Of a stretch of 64,000 bases of DNA, positions 1 to 11,500 are shown piece after piece (positions within the stretch are counted from its first letter, which is position 1; every line of letters begins with the position of its first letter). The notes below the pieces were generated by a model that worked only from the letters and a program-made list of their open reading frames with translations, did no database searches and was not told the origin of the DNA. The position numbers and the translations under genes are program-made. The DNA is from Synanceia verrucosa. Taxonomy: Eukaryota > Chordata > Actinopteri > Perciformes > Synanceiidae. The stretch is from assembly GCA_029721515.1 (NCBI GenBank), contig CM056561.1:14088501-14152500 (forward strand), given 5' to 3'.

Positions 1-904
1 AAACTACTGTGAGTATAAATATATAATAGCAATTATCTGTTTTCATGATTATGTTGCAGATTATGTTAGCAAGTAAGCAGGTTTACAGATTTTGTGTATT
101 TGTCGTTGAAATACTTGAGATATAAACAGCTGCACCTGTCTGTCCATTCGACCACTTACCCAGATGTCTCCACACATGAGAATGAACATGCATTGTCATT
201 CAGTCAGACAATTTATCTTTGTCAGTTTTTCAGGCTTTGATACTTCCTCAAGCTCTGTCACTATCACAGAAACTAAGATAAAATAAAAAGAGGCAAAGAA
301 CATAAGAGAAAAAAGAGAGGCCAGCTGGCTGGCGAGGTCAGAGGTCACTAACCCCACTGTGGTTGGTGCAATAGTCAACAGGAGGTCAAACATAACAATG
401 ATATTGATTGGAGAAAGTGGCTTCTATTGTGTTGGCACACACCACACACCCTACAGAGTGTCAGTGTGGGAAAGCACAGAAGGTGATATGGGAAACATTG
501 TCTATACATTGAATGGTTTGTTTCACTTCTGGATTACTGAACGACTTAGGCCCAGTCCCATTTGTCTTCCCTTAACACTAGCACTTGGTTTCAAGTGCCC
601 TCCAAAGGTAGACTCCCCTACAGGATTAAGTGAGAAGTGTTAGGGTAGAAATCTTACCCTACAAAGTGGGACAGCACTTATTGTAGCGACGTTGTTCACT
701 AACAGGTTAAGCTTATGGAAATAAAATGCATATTTCCCGCTACAAATGTGATCAAAACACACCCAAACTCATAAACTATTCCACTAAGGAATGTCTGTTT
801 TCACAGATGAAGCAGCCTGCATCAAATGTCACATGATGTCCAAATTACATGGGTTATGCACAAATTTCAATGCAATATTTTTTGTACTAATTTGTATGAA
901 TATT
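1..904 (+). other. Upstream plexin intron, unique-looking sequence
   Basis: A/T-rich, with no exon, RNA gene or clear repeat that I can support. Short open frames on both strands have no recognisable product. The preceding plexin exons must lie left of the window. Confidence 0.5.
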
Positions 905-1520
905 TCATGGTATGGTATGGTTTATTCTTTTGTCCCCAAGGGGAAACATACTTTGCCACCAGAGCAAGAACAATACACAAACAAGCAAACAAACAAATAA
1001 CAAATGCAACATACAGAGACAATACAAAACAGAGGAAACAGTAACATAAGACACAAGCCTCAGTAGACAGATCTAGTAGTGTTTGTTAAAGAATTTAACA
1101 GCAGCAGGGACAAAAGATCTTCTGAATCGCTCAGTAGAGCATAAAGGCATCAGAAATCTGTCACTAAATGAACTTTGCAGAGCATTAAATACATTATACA
1201 GAGGATGGCCTTCAAAGGAAAGAATAGAATTGAGCTTAGTCTTTGTTCGCCTGGCAATAAGGGTCTCCAGGGAATCCAGAGAGAGGTCAATCACTGAGCC
1301 AGCCTTTTTAATAATTTTAATAATCCTATTTTTGTCTGAGGCTGTGATGTTACCCCCCCAGCAGAGCACAGCATAGAAAAGGATACACATATAAGATAAA
1401 CATATAGGAGTGGCCTGCTGATATCAAACAATCTAAGTTTCCTCAGATGGAACAGGCGAGATTGGTCTTTCTTTAACACAGAGTCAGAATTCTTCTTCCA
1501 ATCCAGTTTACAGCCTAGTT
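905..1520 (-). mobile_element. 3' end of an L2/Rex1-type LINE, degenerate
   Basis: The minus strand encodes the end of a non-LTR reverse transcriptase. One frame reads LKKDQSRLFHLRKLRLFD and another FYAVLCWGGNITASDKN, AGSVIDLSLDSLETLIARR and CSTERFRRSFVPAA, so at least one frameshift separates them. The element ends (plus-strand left) in a TTTATT..GTCCCCAAGG tail with short ATGGT repeats. It resembles the L2 copy at 61.7-63.98 kb. Confidence 0.7.
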
Positions 1521-2335
1521 ATATGCCACTGAGGGGTGACAGGATGAGGGAGAGTTTCAGCTCTTCCAGGAGCTACAGTCTTTTGTCCCACAGCTCCCCA
1601 AATTGCAATACAGCAAGAATCAGCCGTTCCTCCATCCATTACACACATAGGCTTTCCCCCCTTTCTGTGCAGCTCCTGGCATCTCTCCTATAGCACTGAA
1701 GAGCACAAATGCCAGCCCTGCACTGTGCTCTCCTGGGCACAGACCCCTACCATGTACACAATGAATGGTTTTCTCTCAGTGCACCTGCACCTTGAGCATT
1801 CGGTGTGAAACTAGGTTCACTTTACAAAGTGCTGCAGTTGCTGCTTTTCTTCTCAGTTTCTTTTACTGTCACCTACAGGTCACTAATAGAAGCTCAGATA
1901 GCTCAAAGTCTGATAGGATTCTTTCTGCCCTGTGCTCACGAGACTTCTTTTCATGAAATGAGAAATATTGTCACGATTTGATCTTGTCACACCCCTAACT
2001 AAAAGTGATTTAAATTTTTATGAATTATTGTTTGATTGTTATGGGAATCATATTCAGTAACTTCTCACCTCATGTTGCTGATACTAAACTAATTTTGACA
2101 AAAAGTGATTTAATGTATTTTTTATAAATTATTTAAGAGGTAGAGTAAAACAAACTGTTTAATAAAAGAGATAAATAATTCATAAGAGATTAATAATAGA
2201 GATAAATGACTCCAGTCCAGTCATATTTTTTTTCATTTTAGTTTTCTTAAAAGTAATGTGAAAATAACTCTTGCTCTTGTGAACCCAATATTGTGTATCA
2301 TCTCATCTTGTAAGCTGAGTGTGTCGTCACACCTC
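1521..2335 (+). other. Plexin intron, no recognised feature
   Basis: A/T-rich intron. AAAAGTGATTT recurs near 1999, 2100 and 2421, but I see no element boundaries. Confidence 0.4.
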
Positions 2336-2367
2336 TACTGATTGCGTGTGCTAACACGCAATCAGTA
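2336..2367. repeat. Perfect 14-bp inverted repeat with 4-nt loop
   Basis: Arms TACTGATTGCGTGT and ACACGCAATCAGTA enclose GCTA. A second short hairpin (AGCCTCA/TGAGGCT) follows at about 2370-2392. Both lie within 120 bp upstream of exon 1. Confidence 0.7.
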
Positions 2368-2450
2368 TAAGCCTCATTTCTTATTGAGGCTGGGAAAATT
2401 GGTCAGTGAGTTTCCGAAATAAAAGTGATTCACTTCCCTGTAATTTTCAG

Positions 2451-2551
2451 GTAGAGAAGCGTCCGGTGGCAGAATGTGGAGATCACATAGACTGCCATTC
2501 CTGTCTGTCTGCCAAAGACCCCTACTGTGGCTGGTGTGTCCTGGAGGGACG
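2451..2551 (+). CDS. plxnb1: plxnb1 exon 1 of window: first PSI domain, N-terminal half
   Basis: The exon follows a TAATTTTCAG acceptor and ends before GTGAGT, in phase 2. It reads VEKRPVAECGDHIDC and then DPYCGWCVLEG, the cysteine spacing of a plexin/semaphorin/integrin (PSI) knot just after the sema propeller. The sema exons themselves are not in the window. Confidence 0.93.
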
Positions 2552-5500
2552 GTGAGTCAGTGTACATGGAATGGTGGAGCCAGTGCAAATGCTCTCTGGC
2601 ATCCCTTTCACTTTTACCGCTCTGTGTTATTTCAGGTGTAGTCAGCGTTGGGAGTGTCAGCGAGGGTCTATACGTGGGCAGTGGTTGTGGAGTTTTAACC
2701 AGATGCAACAGTGCCTTAGTATCCAGCACCTCAGCCTCTACAACATCAGCCGTGGAGAGAAAACTGATGTAATGCAGAGGGAAGATTGGGGAACAGATGG
2801 GAGGAATACATGTTAACCATCTACAGTGTGTCAGTTGTAGTCTTTCTGAACTTCTTCCATATCACACAGAATTTATCAGTTTATCTCCCTCCCCAGATTA
2901 CAGTGTCAGTAGAGGGCCTCCCAAGTTTAGGAAAAGAGGAGGCCTACTCTTGCTTCTTCCAGGATACAGAAGCACCTGCCTCATTCACTAATGATGGTGT
3001 TATATGCACCACCCCTGATGCCAGCAGTCTGCCCCCCATTGGCCCTGGAGATGGTAAGTATTTTTTTGTATTTGCAGTCATACTAAACATGAATTATATA
3101 ATGTATGTATACAAAACACGCAAAGTAGGGGGCAACACGGACTGTAATTTTTTAAATACTTGCCTGTCAGAAATGTGGAATTTCTGAAACTGCCAAAGCA
3201 GCACTATGATGTCTTGAAAACTCTGTTCTAACGCAGATTTTGTGATGGTGACTCTGTCACTGCGTTTCACAAATGTGACAGTAGCAGAGACACAATTCAC
3301 CTTCTACAACTGCAGCTTGGTCCAGCAGCTCTCTGGACGCAGGCCGTGAGTACACAACACACACACACACACACATTATCAAAATCTAATCTCGCAAAAT
3401 ACATCATAGTGCATTTTAAGCTTGTGAAATCCAAAACATTAGATGTCTAACTGAGACTGCTTCGATCTTGTGCATAACGAGAACTTGTTTGTCAAGACTC
3501 CAAATAGGGATGTCCCGATACAACTTTTTCACTTCCGATACGATACCGATATTGCAGCCTTGAGTACTGGCCGATAAAATGAATGAATCCAATAAAAACA
3601 AAGAAATCTATATTTCAAAGTGCAAGATAACCACTAGCAACAGTGAGCTGCTCACTGCTATATTAAGTGTTATTATCTCCAGCTCGGAGAGAATAACAGT
3701 TAACAGTCCTCTGAATTAAAAGCGGGTAGGAAGCAGAGAGCCTGGGGGAGCATGTTGAGCACGGACCGGCGACTGTTGCCGCAGCAGTACAGCAGCAAGT
3801 TAGCCGATCGCTGCTGTATTAACTGTTATTATAGCTGGAAATGTCCCGAGGTTTAATTTCAGAAATCTGGTCACTTTATATTAAACTTCCCGGTTCTGTG
3901 CCACCACGGGAAACTTTGCCCTCAGCTGCAACATCGGGCATAAATGAATAATCCTGCCACAGGGCCGACATCACTCCTGCTCCTTGCTACTTAGCAAGGA
4001 GTTAGCACCTGAGCTCAGCTGTTGTTGTGATCACTGGGCTCTGCATGCTCTGGAATGGTCTGCTGGTATCGGAGTGTTTATATCGGAGATTTTAAATGCA
4101 GTCCAATGTAATCCCATACTCGTATTTTAGCTCATATCGGACCGATATCTGATATCAATATTGGATCGGGACAACCCTAATTCCAAATATGTTATTTATT
4201 GTTTTGTAGAAATATTTTTATTTTCTGCTGTAGGGCAGCATTTTATGAATACTGTACTACTGAGCAAGATGCATATATGATAAGATGATTCTCAGATGAT
4301 GTTAAATCATTTGAGAATGTTTGAGAATAACTTGTAGGAGTTGGCATAAGGGCCTTCAAACATTTTTCTGTCAAGATTTGCTTTGCTGTTCCACCTGTCA
4401 TCCTGCTGCATGCTCTGCTAGGTGCCAAGGCTGTGTTAGCAGTCGCTGGGGGTGTAACTGGTGTATCCACCAGCATGTCTGCACACACAACCACGCCTGC
4501 AGCCAAGGAGTCACAATCTACAACCAAAACGTGAGTCCACTTTCAGTCCGAAAAGGAAGGCTTTTTGTTATATGGAGAGATGTTTCAGAGACGCATTGAT
4601 TCAACTCTTTGATCATTTTAGAGGCTGCAATTTGTTAAAGCTATAGTCTGTCATGTTAGAGAGCTAGCAAGAGAGCAAGCAAAATTTTAAAGTGGCACTT
4701 CTTTTCAGCCTCCTCTAAGCTCCTCCCCCTCCAGTCAGTGTTCCATCCGAAGCTACACCCCCTCAAACTTGACAGTAGGATTCAGCAGGGAGAAGAAGCT
4801 ACATCACCACAGTTGTAAAACATCCCGTTCAAAGCCAATACATAACGTAATTTTGTCACCTCCATAATGCAGACTCTGACGACTGTGGCAATACGGTCAA
4901 AATCTTCAATACAAGCGGAACTCACAACCAGTTTACAAGCACAGATAAGCTAGTGATAGCTAGTTTTCTTATATGTGTAGTTAGTATGTTGTGCTCCCAA
5001 CCGTGGTCAGGAACAGGGGAGAGCTTTCCTCCAGGGCCGAGGCTATGGTCACTTTGGAGCTAACCCCCTCAGTTACAGCAGCAGCGGCAGTAAGCAGGAC
5101 ATGGGAGACTGTCGTTTTCCGGAGTCAGGCTTTATTTTATTCTTAACATAGCCTCTCTTTGGAACTGTAAAACTGCATGGCTTGAACATCAGCACTCAGC
5201 ATAGCACACTCTCTGTTTTCTTCACTAGCCCGTTCACCGCTAGCTCGGTCTCTTAAAGGAACCACACTATTCCTGCAACACTACCCCCACTCTGGATGAT
5301 AATTACAACAGTCCAGGACAAAACAACACATAAGCATAACACATAGCAACTAACGTAAGTGGGGCAGGAGTGTAAAAGAATTACTGCTTCAACATAACAA
5401 TATGCTGTACCTCTACAGTCTGTTTTTTTTCACACAACACAAAAAACTTAAACATCAGATTGAACACAACAAATATGTATGTTGTTTTTTTTTCCTTTTC

Positions 5501-8500
5501 CTTTTGTGACCTAAGAACTCAGGCAATAAACTCAACAAACAGTCCATTTACTCCTGGGCTTAGTCAGCCACCCACTCACCACACTTAGCTGGGAGCTTAC
5601 GGCGGTGATGTGGCCTTTGGGGACGTTGACTCTGATACTACCTCTCCATAACAACACCCCCACTATCCTGAAGGTTCCCCCGGGGTACAGGGGTGAAACC
5701 TGAGGCATTTCCTTGGCCCAAGTGTTGGCCGGTGGGTCGCGGCAGCGGTAAGGTTTCAGTTGGTCATGATGCACGACTTTGATCCTGGTCCTCGGGCCTT
5801 TCTGGATGTGATACACCAAATCGTCCAGCTGGCCCAGCCCAACTTATGATCCCTCATATGAAGGGAGAAACTTTTTGACTCCGTCCTTGAGCTTCCGTGT
5901 GCCTTTAATGAGGTACCACACTACATCACCAACATTGTACTGAGTGCGCCAGCAGTTCTTGTCATATTCTTTCCATGCATGTTTTACAGACCCCCCAAGA
6001 GCATCCCTGGCAATTTTGTGTGCCAACTCCAGGCGCTTTCTGAAGTGCTGAACATACTCAGGAGCTGAATGAGCCAAATCAAGATCCGGGGGTAAACCAG
6101 TCACCAGGTCAACCAGCTCACTCACTTCCCTGCCACCCTGGGGGTGAAGCCAGTGCCAGTGTGCTTGGTGGCCCAGTAGGCCATGACAGCAAAAGGGATC
6201 ATGAGATCCCAGTCCCAGTGACAATGCTCAGCTGTTTTGGCCAGAATGTTTTGCAGAGCGGCAATCTTTCAACTTGGCCGTTGGACTGGGCTCGGAATGG
6301 TGTGGTATGTAGCTTACATTTTCTATAACACCTCTGACTCGAAATTCTGGCCCTAGTCACTGTACAACGTCTGGGGTGCTCCATAGCGACACACCCACTC
6401 TGAAGTGAGCACTTCGGCTACCGTTTCCGCCTTAACGTTTGGCAGTGGAAATGCTTCCACCCACTTGGAGAAATAGTCTTGTATGACAAGCATACAGCAG
6501 TTATGGCGTTCTGTCTCATTTAGTGGCCCCATTATGTCCAAGGCGATGTGCTCCATGGTTGCTCCTACTCTGACAGTGCCCATGGGAGCTTGTGGGGTTT
6601 TGAGCAGCCTGGCTTTAGAGGCACAGTTAATGCAGGGGGCGCACCAGAGTGCCATGTCCTCGCTCGTTCGATACCAGTAGTATCGGGTCTGTAGCCGAGC
6701 CACTGTGCGCTCCACTCCAAAATGCCCACCAACCTGGCCCTCATGCATCTGTCTCATGACATCATACCAGAAAACATGTGGCAACACCGCCTGTGAGTAG
6801 AACTGTGTGTCATCCAGGCAGTAAACAAAGACCCGACACTCTGCTCCAGCTACCGTCCCCTATCTTTAATAAATACTGACATCAATATAATAAGCAAGGC
6901 TTTGGCATTAAGACTAGAACTCGCAGTTCCATCGCTTATTCATCCAGATCAGACTGGATTCATCAAAGGGAGATACTCCTCAGAAAATATGCGAAGATTA
7001 TTTAACATAATACACCTATACCAGATCAAAACTAAAAAAGAAATCAAGCATCCTGCCTTGATACTAACCTTGGATGCTGAAAAGGCATTCGATAGAGTAG
7101 GTTGGCCATGTCTCTTTTCCTCCCTTAAACACTTTGGCTTCGGCCCATACTTCACCAACTGGATAAGAATACTATATAACACACCTTCAGCTTCAGTAAT
7201 CACCAATGGCCTAATATCTAAACCATTTGTTCTAAACAGAGGTACCAGACAAGGATGCCCGTTATCCCCATTACTTTTCGCTCTCTTCATAGAACCACTA
7301 GCTGCTGCCATAAGACAGAACAACAGCATCACAGGCATTCAAACCATCTCACACCATCACAAAATAAGTCTATATGCCGATGACATCCTCCTATACATAA
7401 CATCCCCCTCAACCTCTCTTCCAACACTCCATAATCTGATAAACAGCTTCGGCAGGATCTCCGGATATGCTATAAACTGGTCCAAATCTGAGATTCTGCC
7501 CTTAACTAAATTAAATTGGCAAACTGAGATTAGAGACGTACCATATAAGCACTCAACCCAATCCATTAAATACTTTGGAATCCATGTGCCCACAAACCCA
7601 AATGATATATTCAAACTTAATTTCAATCCATTGTTAAATAACATCAGAGAAGATTTGGACAGATGGAACAAACTCCCACTCTCACTAATTGGCCGTATTT
7701 CCTCAGTAAAGATGAAAATCCTCCCAAAAATCAACTATCTCTTTTCAATGACACCTGTAAACCCACCCCCAGGTTGGTTTTCTTCCCTTAACTCAATAGT
7801 CAATAATTTCTACTGGAAAGGAAAAAGACCCCGGATCAAATTAACTACACTGCAAAAACCCAAACAGTATGGTGGACTAGATGCACCAAATTTCTACCAC
7901 TACTTTCTGTCCCACCAACTCCAGTACATCCGGCACTGGTCAAATAACTCCAGTGCAGCCTGGCTTAACACAGAACAGGCCATTTGTAAGGATATCCCCA
8001 TTCAACTGATTGCATCACTAGATAAGTCTGACAAAACCCTGAACTTTTTCAAGTCATGCTCCATAAATACCACTTTGACTGCCTGGCATAAAGCTAATGA
8101 TATTCTCAACATCCCATTTTCCCCATCAGCCCTCACCCCACTCTGGCATAACCACATGTTTCAAATTAATAAACAACCTATCAACTTCCCTGTTTGGAAA
8201 CAAAGAGGAATAATTAGCCTGGGACACCTTTTCCACGAGGGCTCTCTCATGTCATTTGATCCCTTAAAGAAACATACAACCTACCCCAGCAATGTCTTTT
8301 CCAATACTTGCAGTTGAAAGACACCATAAAAAAGAAAATAGATATTCATAACTTCCACAACCAAGGTCCTCCACTACTACTAAAACTTAAATCAATGAAA
8401 CCCTAAAAAATACTCTCCCAAATATATAAACTGTTTTCACACCATGATGACACAGTTTCTATACCCACAGACAAATGGACATCAGACCTGGACACACAAA

Positions 8501-11500
8501 AAAGTGACATTAATTGGATATCAGTCTGCAACAATACATTCGCCATGTCAGCCAACTCCAAAACTCAGCTGATTCAATATAAGGTATTACATAGAACACA
8601 CATCACCAGCCATAAAAAGTACAAAATGGGCTTCTTAGACAGCGACACTTGTTCCCTCTGCCCCACTGCAACAGACAATCACTACCACGCATTCTGGCTA
8701 TGCACCCCAGTTCAACAGTTTTGGTCTGATATCATGGATAAGTTATCCCAGATCCTCAATGTCAGCATTCCCCTCTCCCCCTCCATTTCCCTGCTTGGTG
8801 ATCTCTCCACAATGACAATCCCACACCATTTCCATACATTCATACTGGTTGCATTAACTATCGCCAAAAAGACAATTTTACTAAACTGGAAAGACAGAAC
8901 AAAACTATCAATAAACCACTGGACCAACCTGCTAGTAGACCATGCAAACAACTGACATCGACACTAAAGGACAACCTCACAACATTCCATAACTCCTGGT
9001 CCCCCTTCCTACAGTATATTCAGAGCTGATTCCTCCCCCAAATTCATAAATAATTGGCTGATATTGTGATTCATGATGCTATTTCTCCCCTTTCCCTTTT
9101 CATTTGTTTTATGTACGTCACTTCACTGTTTTCTCTGTCCTTGTTCTGTGTAAATTTGTCCGGTTTGTATTTTGTTGTCTATGTCTTTGTTCCATGTTTT
9201 GTTGTCTGTTTTCAGTTTGTCAGCACTTCGTTTCCAGACTATTGTTCTTTCCCAAGTCTACGTGTATTATAACTATTCATATCTTTTGCATTTCCTTATT
9301 GAGGTTCCACTTGTCCCTGGGGCTGCTCTTCGCTCTGTAGGGCCTGCCTGGCTCTTGCTCTTCCCCCTGCAGGCTGGTTATGTCCGGTATCTCGCCTCCT
9401 GAGCCCCCGGGCTGCTGGATCCATGCTTTCTCTGGGCCCTGGGGGGGCTGTGTCTGGTCGCTCCTGGGGTGCTACGGCTGGTCCTGGGGTTTGGGATGGG
9501 TCGGCCCTCCTGTTGCTCCCCCACCCCTCTCCTTCCCCACCTGCCTGTACCTCCGCACCCCTCTTCCCCCCCTCCCCCTCCCCCTGGGGGGCTGGTGGCC
9601 TTCTGTTGGCCGGGGGCGGGCTGGGGGGCCGGGTGATCTATCCTGGGGGTGGGCGCCAGCTCATTCTACACAGGCTCTTTTTTTGGACTCGCATCCCGTC
9701 GCCGGTGACCTGTTGCTGCTGGCTGGAGGCCTGGGTCCCGGGTCCTGTACTGTCCTCGGAGGTGGTGGAGCGGAAATGTGGTCGACAGTGCAGCGGGGGG
9801 CGTGCCCAGGCCCCTCGGCGCAATTGCTCCCGGGGATGGCTTGGACACCTATGTCTTGAGCACCCTTGGGGTTGCCCTGTCTCCGGTCTGGGTCGGGTCG
9901 CGGTGGGCCGCTGGCCTGCGGTGTGGCCTCATCGAGCACTGTGCCGGGGCACTGGTACCGTGGCCCCCGGGAGTCCTGGCGTTGAGGGGGTCCTTTGGTC
10001 CGTTGGGACTTCCCGCGCTTCCTCTGCCCCTCGACTCTGGGGGCCTCACACCTCAGTGCCAATTATAACGCAATCACCCTTGGCTCTGTCGCCCTGGGTT
10101 CGGACCCCCACCACACTGCCTCTTATTGCGCACCCCACACTCCACACAACTCACCGTATACATTTACTTTTAGGCACATATAGGGACACATCAGTTAGGG
10201 CCCCATGGTAGTGTGGGGTGTGGGTGGTGGGTCGTGGGGTGGGGCAGATTGCAGTGCTCGCGGCGCTGCGTCCTCCCCATCTACCTCCCATTGTCTCCCC
10301 CCATTCTCCACTTTTAATGCAGCACACACTCATTCCTTGGGTGGGAACTCCCGGCTGGCCTGGGGGTTTTGAATCGGGGCAGGCTGCAGAGTACCCATCC
10401 TCTGTGGCCCTCCGACCTTCCCCCCCCCCCGTTGCCCCTGTTGCCCACCCAACTTTTAATGCACCACACTACACCCAGGGTTGCACTCTTACACGGTGTA
10501 GGGAGAATAGTTCTTCGTCAGGGATCGCAGAAATATAGTAATAGGGTATAATGGCGATTCACACATCATGGCATCGCTGGTGGGGCCCGGCCCTTTGGCT
10601 CTCAGACGCTGGGGGTGCCCAACCATTGGCTTGCTGTTGCTGTGGGGCCCCTGGGGTCCTTGGGTGGTGGTCTGGGGTTTTTCCGGCGTGCTGACGGCCC
10701 CTTCAGTGCTGCGGCTTCTGGTGTGTTGCGAGGCCGGGGTTGCTGCTTTCTTGGCGGCTGGTTGCCTGCCCCTTCTTGGGGACGCCCGGCCTCTGGATCT
10801 GTCCCCGGCTGGTTGGGGGCCCCTTGCCTTCTCCGGGGTGAGGGTGGTGGGGCTGTGGGGTGTGGGGGTGGGTGGGGTTGGGGTTGGGGATGGGGTTGGG
10901 GTATTGGTGGTGGGGTGGCTGGGGGCTGGTGTTGGGTAGTGGGTGGTCCCTCTTGTCCAGGGCCTCCGTGGCTTCTTCGTGGTGCCGTGGGGACGTCTGG
11001 CTGTGCCTCTTCTTGGCCCCTGGCTCTGTGTGTTTCTCTCTGGTCCCGGTTGGCTCTCTGGGCGATCCCTCCTGGAGGTTTCTGCCGCCCGGGTAGGACG
11101 GTGGCTCGGCCAGCGGGCCCCTGCTCAGTCGTCGTAGCTGCTCTGGGCTTCGGTGCTAATCACTTATGCACGTTGGCTCAGGGTGTACTCTCTGTAGGGT
11201 TTGATTTTGTAATTATTTTTGATTTTTCTGGTTATTTACTTTATTAATTTAATCATTATGAGTACTATCTCTCTTCTCTCCTTATTTTTGAGACATTGGT
11301 TACTGGGAATCATGCTGCTTCTCACATTCTTGATTAATTAATTAATCAAGAATAATCATTAATGATACTGCCTGTTTGTACTCTTTCCTACCTATACTCT
11401 CTCACCCTGTTTACCATCTGTTCCCCCCTCAATTCACTCAATTCACTAAGGTGTAGCACTGTCCTCTCTGGTTCACTATAAGAAAATCAAATAAAGAAAG

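Larger units (their letters stand above)
6846..11497 (+). mobile_element. 5'-truncated Tx1/L1-type LINE
   Basis: Starts abruptly within ORF2 (SYRPLSLINTDINIISK), carries the reverse transcriptase and a C-terminal zinc-knuckle segment, then about 2.5 kb of 3' UTR with a very G/C-rich block (9360-11200), and ends in AATAAAGAAAG. It lies in the pol gap of the older Gypsy element, in opposite orientation. Target-site repeats could not be defined. Confidence 0.75.

Noticed and set aside
3505..4179. A small exon or lncRNA between plexin exons 4 and 5
   Set aside because: Clear inverted ends and an 8-bp near-duplicate flank identify a hAT-like element.
9423..10211. A 262-codon plus-strand frame
   Set aside because: It lies in the G/C-rich LINE 3' UTR, overlaps other equally long frames on both strands and has low-complexity Gly/Pro/Trp/Ser composition, so it is compositional.
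10615..11247. A 210-codon frame with many Gly and Trp
   Set aside because: Same G-rich block. It is produced by G-run repeats, not by a protein family.
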